From positions 372,001-436,000 of the forward strand of contig CAWCWV010000001.1 of assembly GCA_963799365.1 (NCBI GenBank): a stretch of DNA of 64,000 nucleotides, written 5' to 3'. Position numbers and translations under genes: made by a program. The notes beneath the pieces are model-generated. The model worked only from the letters and a program-made list of their open reading frames with translations, searched no databases and was not told the DNA's origin. The number at the start of each line of letters is the position of its first letter. Position 1 is the stretch's first letter. Source of the stretch: Marinirhabdus sp963799365. Lineage in GTDB: Bacteria; Bacteroidota; Bacteroidia; Flavobacteriales; Flavobacteriaceae. Below, piece by piece: positions 26,561 to 34,546 of the stretch.

Positions 26561-29500
26561 ATGAAAAAACTTTTACTCCTCGCATTTTTAATGGGAGGTT
26601 TAATCACTGCTTTCGGGCAAGGATTAACAACCTCTGCTATTAACGGTCAAGTGACCGATGACACTAACGAACCCTTAGTGGGCGCAAACATTGTGGCAGT
26701 ACACGTTCCTTCTGGGACAAAGTACGGAGCCATTACAGATTTTGATGGGTACTATAGAGTGCCAAACATGAGGCCGGGTGGTCCTTACACAGTTGCCATT
26801 ACGTATGTGGGTTTCAGTGAATTTGTAAGAAATGAAGTATACCTTCAATTGGGAGACTCTCAAAAGATTAGCCCGAATATGACTGAAGAGGCAAATGCCT
26901 TGGATGAAGTAGTAATTTCTGCACAACGCGACAATGTTTTTGACAGTAACCGAACAGGGACTGAAACTACAGTTACTGAACGAGACATCTTAACATTGCC
27001 AGCCGCTTCTAGATCTATAGCAGACTTTGTACGTGTAACACCACAAGCACTGATTACGGAGAGTGATGATGGTTTTTCCATCTCACTTTCTGGACAAAAC
27101 AATCGGTACAATGCTATCTATATTGATGGAGCTGTAAACAACGATGTATTTGGTTTAGCAGGTTCTGGTACCAACGGAGGACAAACAGGTGTAAACCCAT
27201 TTTCTGTGGATGCAATTGAAAGCTTCCAAGTAAACATTGCTCCTTTTGATGTACGCCAATCTGGTTTCTCTGGTGGCTCTATTAGTGCTGTTACACGTTC
27301 TGGAACCAATAAGTTTGAAGGATCTGTATATGGTTATTTAAGAAACGAAAGCTTAGCTGGAAAAACACCAGTAGATTTAGTAGGACCAGACGATGAACGC
27401 GAAAAATTAAATGAGTTTTCAGCAAAAACGTATGGTATGCGTATAGGAGGGCCAATTATTAAAGACAAATTGTTCTTCTTCGTAAACTATGAGCGCCAAG
27501 ATGATGAGACACCACAACCTTTCAATTTTTCAAATTATGAAGGGCGTTCATCTCAAGCCGAGATAAATAATTTAGTAAATTTCTTGAGTACTATATACGG
27601 ATATAATGCTGGTGGTTTCAATGCAAACACGAGAACCTTAACTAGTAATAAGGTAACTGCTAAAATAGACTGGAATGTTAACGATAAAAACAAAATCTCG
27701 TTACGTCATGGTTTGGTAACTGCAGATAATCTTGAAGCACGCAGTTCTAATGAAAGAAACATAGGTTTCATTAATGGATCTGAGCAATTTGAGTCTACAA
27801 CAAATTCTTCCGCTTTGGAGTGGAATTCAACGTTTAGTGATAATGTTTCTAACAAATTGGTAGTAGGATATACATCTGTAAATGATGATCGTGATCCTTC
27901 TGGAGACTTGTTCCCTAGTGTAGATATTCAAGATGGTAATGGGACTATTACATTTGGTGCAGAGCCATTCTCTACAGCTAACCTTCTTGAGCAGCAAATT
28001 TTTACTGCCAATAATAATCTAGAAATCTATTCCGGGCAACACACTTTTACATTGGGTGCTAACCTAGAACATAGCAAATCTAAAAACTTGTTCTTCGCAT
28101 TTAACTATGGAGATTATACTTTTGAAGATCAATTTGATGATAGTAACAACTTAGTTTCTTCAGGACTTAATCAATTTTTGACTGGACAAAATGCAGATGT
28201 GTATCAGCACGGGTATTCACTTCTAGGAAATGGTACGGTAGGAGATGAGTCTCAAGGAGCTGCAGAGTTCAGTTTAACTCAATTAGGATTCTATGCACAG
28301 GATGAATTTCAGCTCAGCAGTGGTTTTAAATTTACCTATGGTATTCGTGCAGATATTCCTTATTGGGAAGATGGCACTGTAAATAACGACTTTAATGATC
28401 GTACTATTCCATTGTTGGAAAGCTTCGGAAAAGACCTGCAAGGTGCTAAAGTAGGGCAAGGAATTGATTCTAAACTACATTTATCTCCAAGACTAGGATT
28501 TAACTGGGATGTGAACGATAATAACAAAACACAAGTTCGTGGTGGTTTGGGAGTCTTTACTTCAAGAGTGCCTTTAGTATGGCCAGGTGGAGCATACAAT
28601 AACAATGGCGTAACAGGAGGATTTAACTTTGTTACAGATCAACCTTTTGAGCCTAATGTGAACAATCAGTTTGAAGATCCTGCACCAACTGCAAATCCAG
28701 ATGCATCCGTAGGTTCGGCAACTGTAGGAGGTAATGTGGACATTTTTGCAAAGGAATTCAAATTACCACAAGTAATAAAATACAACATTGGTGTAGATCA
28801 AAAATTACCAATTTGGAACTTAATTGCTAGTGGAGATTTCTTATATACCGATGTAATTACAGATATTTATTATGAAAACTTGAACGTAAAAGGACCTGTA
28901 GGAACTTTGAACGGATCTGGAGATAATAGACCTTTTTACAACCGAAGTGATGAAATTGACGATACCTATGGAAGTATTATCTTAGGAAGCAATACCGGTG
29001 AAGGACACGCCTATAACGCTACTTTCAGCTTAAGAAAACCTTTCCAAAATGGTTTTCAAGGACAAGCTTCATATTCTTATGGGAGATCATTTAAGATATT
29101 TGAAGGTACCAGCTCGCAGAACACCTCACAATGGAGAAATCAAGTTACTGTGAATGGTAAAAACTCTCGTTTGGAAGCTACTGAATCAAGTTTTTCTTTG
29201 GGGAGCAGAATTTCAGCGAACGCATCGTATGAGTTCAAGTGGAATGACAACATAAAGACAACAATTGGTTTATTTTATGAAGGCTTGGACGGACAGCCGT
29301 TTAGCTATATTTATAATGAAGGTAGAGACCTTTTGAACGACGATTCTCGAGATAATGCACTTATATATGTGCCAGAAAATGCAGGAGAGATAACCTTCGC
29401 ACCTTTATTTGATGGAGATGGTAGCTTAATTGCTTCTCCAGAACAACAATGGGAACAATTTAATGCCTTTATTGAAGGGAATGACTACCTTAGTAGTAGA

Positions 29501-29848
29501 AGAGGTGGTTATGCCGAAAGAAATGGAGATAGGTTAGCATGGTCTCACGTTGTAGACTTAAAGTTTTTACAAGATTTTTCTATCACTACGGGAAATACAA
29601 AGCACACGCTGCAGGCATCTTTGGATATCTTCAACTTTACAAACTTGTTGAACAAAGATTGGGGTGTTCGTGAGTTTGCTCCAAACTTTGGCGAAATATC
29701 ACCTTTAACAACTGTTTCGGGAGGCCCAGACCCAGTATTCAATTTTGATGCAAGAAATTTTGAAGATGATCTTGGAGATATTGATGATACTGGTATCTCA
29801 TCTTCTAGATGGCAAATGCAAGTTGGCCTACGCTATTTATTTAACTAA
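26561..29848 (+). CDS. Oar-like TonB-dependent receptor
   Basis: 1095 residues, an outer-membrane protein of the Oar family: signal peptide (MKKLLLLAFLMGGLITAFGQ), carboxypeptidase-regulatory domain (about 25-115, SAINGQVTDDTNEPLVGANIVAV), TonB-plug-like region (DEVVISAQRDNVF; GGSISAVTRSGTNKFEGSVYGYLRNESLAG) and a long barrel ending SSRWQMQVGLRYLFN. In the Bacteroidota such proteins are abundant, and in Myxococcus the namesake affects development; several move proteins or peptides. The substrate is unknown. Own promoter (26504-26534) and own terminator (29872-29899), so it is a single-gene unit and probably highly expressed. Confidence 0.92.
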   Translation: MKKLLLLAFLMGGLITAFGQGLTTSAINGQVTDDTNEPLVGANIVAVHVPSGTKYGAITDFDGYYRVPNMRPGGPYTVAITYVGFSEFVRNEVYLQLGDSQKISPNMTEEANALDEVVISAQRDNVFDSNRTGTETTVTERDILTLPAASRSIADFVRVTPQALITESDDGFSISLSGQNNRYNAIYIDGAVNNDVFGLAGSGTNGGQTGVNPFSVDAIESFQVNIAPFDVRQSGFSGGSISAVTRSGTNKFEGSVYGYLRNESLAGKTPVDLVGPDDEREKLNEFSAKTYGMRIGGPIIKDKLFFFVNYERQDDETPQPFNFSNYEGRSSQAEINNLVNFLSTIYGYNAGGFNANTRTLTSNKVTAKIDWNVNDKNKISLRHGLVTADNLEARSSNERNIGFINGSEQFESTTNSSALEWNSTFSDNVSNKLVVGYTSVNDDRDPSGDLFPSVDIQDGNGTITFGAEPFSTANLLEQQIFTANNNLEIYSGQHTFTLGANLEHSKSKNLFFAFNYGDYTFEDQFDDSNNLVSSGLNQFLTGQNADVYQHGYSLLGNGTVGDESQGAAEFSLTQLGFYAQDEFQLSSGFKFTYGIRADIPYWEDGTVNNDFNDRTIPLLESFGKDLQGAKVGQGIDSKLHLSPRLGFNWDVNDNNKTQVRGGLGVFTSRVPLVWPGGAYNNNGVTGGFNFVTDQPFEPNVNNQFEDPAPTANPDASVGSATVGGNVDIFAKEFKLPQVIKYNIGVDQKLPIWNLIASGDFLYTDVITDIYYENLNVKGPVGTLNGSGDNRPFYNRSDEIDDTYGSIILGSNTGEGHAYNATFSLRKPFQNGFQGQASYSYGRSFKIFEGTSSQNTSQWRNQVTVNGKNSRLEATESSFSLGSRISANASYEFKWNDNIKTTIGLFYEGLDGQPFSYIYNEGRDLLNDDSRDNALIYVPENAGEITFAPLFDGDGSLIASPEQQWEQFNAFIEGNDYLSSRRGGYAERNGDRLAWSHVVDLKFLQDFSITTGNTKHTLQASLDIFNFTNLLNKDWGVREFAPNFGEISPLTTVSGGPDPVFNFDARNFEDDLGDIDDTGISSSRWQMQVGLRYLFN

Positions 29849-29871
29849 ACATTTTTTATTATTTATAACAG

Positions 29872-29899
29872 ACCGCTCCCCAACAGGAGCGGTTTTTTT
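29872..29899 (+). terminator. Rho-independent terminator after the Oar-like gene
   Basis: ACCGCTCC (29872-29879) and GGAGCGGT (29886-29893) form an 8-bp GC-rich stem with a 6-base loop, followed by seven T residues. It begins 23 bases after the stop codon. Confidence 0.9.
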
Positions 29900-29942
29900 A
29901 TGGAATATACCTACCTTTACGGTATCACTTAATTAGATCATT

Positions 29943-30389
29943 ATGTACACAACCATTCAATTTATACACTCGTATTGGGCCTATTTGGTCGTTTTTGTAG
30001 TCCTTATTGCTACCATTAATGCCTTAGCAGGATATATGGGCAATAAAGAATATAGCCCTAAAGATTTTAGGTTGGCGCTTTTCGCTTTAATAACTACACA
30101 CATTCAGTTTTTAATAGGCTTGGTATTGTATTTTGTGTCTCCTTTAGGATTACAGAATATCACTAACGTTGGTATGGGAGAAGTGATGGGAAATAGCCTC
30201 TATAGACTGTATGCCGTAGAACACCCCCTTGTAATGATACTTACCGTGGTTTTTATTACCATAGGATATTCAAAACACAAAAAGAAATTAGTGAGTAAAC
30301 CAAAATTTAAGTTGCTCGCTATATTTTATACCATCGCTTTAATATTACTTTTAAGTCGAATCCCTTGGGTACAGTGGTTGGGTCTATAA
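29943..30389 (+). CDS. Four-helix integral membrane protein, hypothetical
   Basis: 148 residues with four hydrophobic segments: 10-30 (SYWAYLVVFVVLIATINALAG), 45-65, 90-110 and 123-143. Conserved-looking His residues sit in the first and third helices (FIHSYWAY, VEHPLVMIL) and in TTHIQFLIGLVLYF, an arrangement like small cytochrome b-type proteins that ligate heme, and relatives are sometimes named that way. I cannot confirm heme binding. It stands alone between a terminator and a bidirectional hairpin (30435-30478). Confidence 0.75.
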   Translation: MYTTIQFIHSYWAYLVVFVVLIATINALAGYMGNKEYSPKDFRLALFALITTHIQFLIGLVLYFVSPLGLQNITNVGMGEVMGNSLYRLYAVEHPLVMILTVVFITIGYSKHKKKLVSKPKFKLLAIFYTIALILLLSRIPWVQWLGL

Positions 30390-30434
30390 AAACTGAAAAT
30401 ACTAAAACTAAAAGAATACTTAGGTTGTTAAGTG

Positions 30435-30478
30435 ATTCAAAGAAATAGAAAATTTCTTAATTTTTTATTTCTTTGAAT
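30435..30478. terminator. Bidirectional hairpin between convergent genes
   Basis: A 13-bp inverted repeat, ATTCAAAGAAATA (30435-30447) and TATTTCTTTGAAT (30466-30478), lies between the membrane protein gene (plus) and the nuclease gene (minus). AT-rich on both flanks, it could stop transcription from either side. Confidence 0.65.
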
Positions 30479-30490
30479 TGTATAGAAGCA

Positions 30491-31540
30491 CTATTTTTCC
30501 TTAATCAAATACAAATACACAGGAAAATGATCACTATACCCTCCAGTAAAACCGCCATCACCAAAACTTCGGTACGGATAGCCTTTGTAGCGCCCACGTG
30601 TGTTTGCTAAATATGGCTTGTTATAGATGCCAGCCTGGTAAAAGCGGTAACTACTATAATCGTTTTTTAGGAGTTCTGTAGAGACTATCATTTGGTCAAA
30701 CAAATTCCAACCATCACGCCACGCCAGGGTTCCCAATCCTTTTTTAAACATAGCTTCCATGGGATTGTACAATTGTTTTAGCTGTAAATCTTCTTTAGTA
30801 TCAACGGTTTTGAGGTATTCTTTTACACTGAGGCTTGTGGGATCGTCGTTTAAATCGCCCATAGTAATCACCTTTGCATAAGGATCTTCAACAAAGAGAG
30901 AGTCTATAATGTGTTTGTTGAGTTGTGCTGCTTTTATACGTTTGGGCCTGCTTCTTGCCTCCCCGCCACTCCTGGAGGGCCAATGATTAACGAGTATGTG
31001 AATTTTATCTCCATCTAGCATGCCGCTTACGATTAATTGATCCCGTGTGTAAATTCGTTTGCTAAGATCATTTTCATCATAAATATAAAGCGGAATTGCC
31101 TTATAATGTGTGGGCGTAAATAGCCTTTTTTGATAAATAAGTGCCACATCTATCCCACGACGGTCTGGAGAATCGAACTGAATAATCCCATATTCCTTTT
31201 TCAATAATGACTCTTGATTCACCAAGTCTTCCAGCACTCTTCTATTTTCAATTTCACAAACCCCTACTATTGTTGGGGTAGTTCCGGTTACTTCGGTACC
31301 AATTTCTGAAATTACCTTCGCCATGTTTTTCAACTTTGCTTGATAGATTTCTTCGGTCCAATGGTCTTTACCATCAGGCGTTCTATCATCATCAAACGTT
31401 AGGGGGTCGTCTTCAAAATCGAACAGATTTTCCAAATTATAAAACGCAACAGTTTGAATTTTGTACTGTTTTGTTTCCTGCGCATTTCCGAAGAAAAAGG
31501 AAAGAAATAAACAAGCAATGATGTAGTTGGTCGCATTCAT
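30491..31540 (-). CDS. Secreted endonuclease/exonuclease/phosphatase-family protein
   Basis: 349 residues with a signal peptide (MNATNYIIACLFLSFFFGNAQ). The DNase I-like fold is recognisable from FYNLENLFD near the N-terminus (Asn and Glu metal site), GVCEIENRRVLEDLV, HILVNHWPSRSGGEARS (catalytic His), TMGDLNDDPTS (Asp/Asn) and the terminal GGYSDHFPVYLYL (Asp-His pair). Members cut DNA or phosphodiesters extracellularly. It is divergent from a TonB receptor and DUF5689 lipoprotein operon, 117 bases away across a palindrome. I infer that it releases nucleotides or phosphate for uptake; protein secretion to the periplasm or outside is supported by the signal peptide. Confidence 0.9.
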   Translation of the reverse strand: MNATNYIIACLFLSFFFGNAQETKQYKIQTVAFYNLENLFDFEDDPLTFDDDRTPDGKDHWTEEIYQAKLKNMAKVISEIGTEVTGTTPTIVGVCEIENRRVLEDLVNQESLLKKEYGIIQFDSPDRRGIDVALIYQKRLFTPTHYKAIPLYIYDENDLSKRIYTRDQLIVSGMLDGDKIHILVNHWPSRSGGEARSRPKRIKAAQLNKHIIDSLFVEDPYAKVITMGDLNDDPTSLSVKEYLKTVDTKEDLQLKQLYNPMEAMFKKGLGTLAWRDGWNLFDQMIVSTELLKNDYSSYRFYQAGIYNKPYLANTRGRYKGYPYRSFGDGGFTGGYSDHFPVYLYLIKEK

Positions 31541-31585
31541 GATATGCTAAAATATTAATTTTGAGTGGAGTAGCGTATATATTTT

Positions 31586-31626
31586 ATACGAAAGAATACA
31601 TGTTTCGTATGAAATAGTTAAATTTG
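31586..31626 (+). promoter_or_regulatory. Palindrome plus -7 box in the nuclease/TonB divergent region
   Basis: ATACGAAA (31586-31593) and TTTCGTAT (31603-31610) form a perfect 8-bp inverted repeat with a 9-base spacer. Eight bases further on is TAAATTTG (31619-31626), a full match to the -7 box for the TonB receptor gene; no clear -33 TTG precedes it, and the palindrome occupies that position. This is how an activator site often looks. Which protein binds is unknown. Confidence 0.5.
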
Positions 31627-31657
31627 TCTACACTCCCCTTACAAATTACTAGTTAGT

Positions 31658-34516
31658 ATGTTTAGAATGAAAAACTTCTATGCTACCCTATGCTTAGTTC
31701 TTTTTTGGGGTGTATCGTTTTTAGCACAAGAGGCTATTGTTATGGGAAGGGTCATAGATGCTGATGCTACTGAACCTGTGTCCAATGTTGAAATACGTAT
31801 TGTATCCAGTGTTTTAACAGCCACTACAGACGCGCTGGGACTATTTTATATTTCCAGTGAAGTACTACCACAAGGAGAACAGGTACTTGTTATAAGTAAG
31901 GAAGGATATGTCACAAAAAAAATTCGCATAACCATCCAAAACGGCAGTAGTGTTAACCTGGATCCAATCCTTTTTTCTTTAGATCTTACTGAAATTGAAG
32001 CCCAAATAGGAATCATTAGCCTAAGCGATGCGGAGTTAAACCAGGACGATGGTACTTCTTCTACTATTTCAGGATTACTCCAAGCTTCCCGAGATGTGTT
32101 TTTAAATGCTGCGGTTTTCGATTTTAGCGCTACGTTTTTCAGACCTCGTGGTTTAGACAATGCCAACGGAAAACTTCTTATTAATGGTATTGAAATGAAC
32201 AAACAATTCAACGGGCGTCCGCAATGGGGTAATTGGGGTGGTTTGAACGATGCACAGCGGGAAAGGGAATTTTCTATGGGAAGTTCAGCCAGTGAATATA
32301 CGTTTGGTGATATTGCGGGGACGACCAATATAGTAATGCGCGCTTCGCAATACCGCAAAGGAGGACGTGTTTCTTATGCCTCGGCCAACCGCAGTTATCG
32401 TGGACGGATAATGGGTTCATACAGTAGTGGTTTGCTGGCAAGTGGCTTCGCATATTCGGTGTTGGTATCAAGACGTTATGGTGAAGAAGGGTATCAAGAC
32501 GGAACAGTTTACGACGCCAATTCTTTTTTTGCTTCCGTAGAAAAGAAATTGAATGTAAACCATAGTTTGAATCTTTCCGCATTTTATACCCCAAACCGAA
32601 GAGGACGTTCCACAGCAATTACTCAGGAAGTAAGAGATTTAAAAGGAATTCAATACAATCCAAACTGGGGTTTTCAAGATGGGAAAATTAGGAATAGTAG
32701 TATCCGGGAGGTAGAAGAACCTGTTATTTTATTGAATCATTATTGGGAGATAGGTAATAAAACTAATGTTAACACTAATGTTGGCTATCAGTTTGGTAAA
32801 ATTGGGAGCACGCGTATCGATAATGGTGGGACGCGGTTAGTTACCGTGAACGGTCAGGAAGCATATTTGGGAGGTGCTCGTAATCCCTTCGGAAATTATT
32901 ACCAAAGACTTCCCAGTTTTTTTCTTCAGAATGAAAACCCTTCGGCATTCGATTTTCAGCAAGCGTATCTGGCAGAACAAGAGTTTTTGAACAATGGACA
33001 ATTGGACTGGGCAGCTTTATACGAAGCAAACACGAACGAAACTAATGTTGCCAATGGAGGCAATTCAATTTATGTTGTTCAAGAAGATTGCGTAGAGGAT
33101 ACTCAAATTACGGTAAATACCATTGTAAATGCTGAAATTTCAGAAAACATTAATTTAAGTGGAAACATAAATTACCGAACTTTAAAAAGTGAAAACTTTG
33201 CTAACCTAAAAGATCTATTAGGAGGCACAGGCTATCTGGATGTAGACTTTTTTGCAGAAGACGAAGTAAATACTATTGTGGGAGACATTGCCCAAAGCGA
33301 CCTTCGCAACCGAAACAGGATTGTAAAAGAAGGGGAGCGGTATAAGTATAATTATACTTTGGATGCGACCGAAATTTCAGGATTTGTACAGGCAGCCCTT
33401 AAATACCGAAAAGTAGATTTTTACGTTGCAGCCACTGCGGGACAAACCAAATATCAACGCACAGGTTTGTACGAAAATGGAAACTACCCTGGCGAGCGTT
33501 CCTTTGGTCCAAGTGAAGAAGTTAGCTTCACTACCTACGGTGTAAAAGGCGGTGCCACGTATAAAGTTACGGGGCGCCATTTAGTAGATCTAAATACCGC
33601 CTATTTCACAAAAGCCCCAACACTTAGAAATACTTTCAATAATGCCAGACAAAATAATGATGTGGTGCTAGACTTGGATGTGGAACAAATTCAGAATGCG
33701 GATATAAGCTATATCTACCGTTCGCCCATTATAAAAGCCAGGCTCACCGGTTTTTATATAAATTCTAAAAATCTGTCCGACATTGGATTTTATTTTACTG
33801 AAAACCTCACAGGTATTGGTGTGAATAAAAGTGCCTTTGTTCAGGAAATCGTAACAGGTATTGAAACCCAGAATGTGGGTGCCGAACTAGGCTTTGAAGC
33901 CCAACTTACACCCACTTTTAAACTGAAAGCAGCCGCTTCGGTAGGACAGTATATTTTTAACAACAATCCGAATTTGTATCTAACCAGCGACGACTTTGAA
34001 GGACCATTATCTTTTGGAGATGGCACTACAAATTTGAAAAACTACCACGTAGCCGGGGGGCCGGAAAGAGCTTACCAACTAGGCTTTGAATATCGCGATC
34101 CAGAATTTTGGTGGGTTGGATTCACCACAAATTATTTTTCCAACGCCTATATAGATGTAAATAACCTGGCGAGAACTGCCAATTTTAATCAGGATTTCGA
34201 TGCACTGCCCTTCAGCACTTATGACGAAGACGAAGCAAGGATTTTGCTGGCACAGCAGGAGTTCGATGCTTATTTTTTGGTAAATGTCGTAGGCGGAAAA
34301 TCGTGGCGCATAAAAAAGTATTACATCGGTTTTTTTGCAACGGTAAATAATGTTTTAAATCAGGAATATACCACAGGCGGTTTTGAACAGGGAAGACTTG
34401 CCAATTTTAGAGATCTTAAAGAAGATGTGTCTCGTGTAAATGGCAGACTGTTTGGACCGCGGTATTTTTTTGGAAATGGAACCACATATTATGCAAACAT
34501 TTACATACGGTTTTAA
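31658..34516 (+). CDS. TonB-dependent receptor paired with DUF5689 lipoprotein
   Basis: 952 residues (a start at ATG 31667 is equally possible). Signal peptide (MKNFYATLCLVLFWGVSFLAQ), a carboxypeptidase-regulatory-like domain (about 25-110: VMGRVIDADATEPVSNVEIRI), a plug domain (about 130-240: DVFLNAAVFDFSATFFRPRGLDNANGKLLINGIEMN), and a barrel ending TTYYANIYIRF. The plug has GDIAGTTNIVMRAS. The DUF5689 lipoprotein gene starts 30 bases after its stop, the arrangement of a SusC/SusD-like pair. A secreted nuclease is divergently encoded. I infer import of nucleic-acid fragments or organic phosphate. Confidence 0.92.
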   Translation: MFRMKNFYATLCLVLFWGVSFLAQEAIVMGRVIDADATEPVSNVEIRIVSSVLTATTDALGLFYISSEVLPQGEQVLVISKEGYVTKKIRITIQNGSSVNLDPILFSLDLTEIEAQIGIISLSDAELNQDDGTSSTISGLLQASRDVFLNAAVFDFSATFFRPRGLDNANGKLLINGIEMNKQFNGRPQWGNWGGLNDAQREREFSMGSSASEYTFGDIAGTTNIVMRASQYRKGGRVSYASANRSYRGRIMGSYSSGLLASGFAYSVLVSRRYGEEGYQDGTVYDANSFFASVEKKLNVNHSLNLSAFYTPNRRGRSTAITQEVRDLKGIQYNPNWGFQDGKIRNSSIREVEEPVILLNHYWEIGNKTNVNTNVGYQFGKIGSTRIDNGGTRLVTVNGQEAYLGGARNPFGNYYQRLPSFFLQNENPSAFDFQQAYLAEQEFLNNGQLDWAALYEANTNETNVANGGNSIYVVQEDCVEDTQITVNTIVNAEISENINLSGNINYRTLKSENFANLKDLLGGTGYLDVDFFAEDEVNTIVGDIAQSDLRNRNRIVKEGERYKYNYTLDATEISGFVQAALKYRKVDFYVAATAGQTKYQRTGLYENGNYPGERSFGPSEEVSFTTYGVKGGATYKVTGRHLVDLNTAYFTKAPTLRNTFNNARQNNDVVLDLDVEQIQNADISYIYRSPIIKARLTGFYINSKNLSDIGFYFTENLTGIGVNKSAFVQEIVTGIETQNVGAELGFEAQLTPTFKLKAAASVGQYIFNNNPNLYLTSDDFEGPLSFGDGTTNLKNYHVAGGPERAYQLGFEYRDPEFWWVGFTTNYFSNAYIDVNNLARTANFNQDFDALPFSTYDEDEARILLAQQEFDAYFLVNVVGGKSWRIKKYYIGFFATVNNVLNQEYTTGGFEQGRLANFRDLKEDVSRVNGRLFGPRYFFGNGTTYYANIYIRF

Positions 34517-34546
34517 GAAGCGCAAATTAATTTAAAAGGTAACATT

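Noticed and set aside
31846..32618. Long minus-strand frames opposite the 31658 TonB receptor.
   Set aside because: The sense strand has receptor domains throughout; the antisense chains show no motif.
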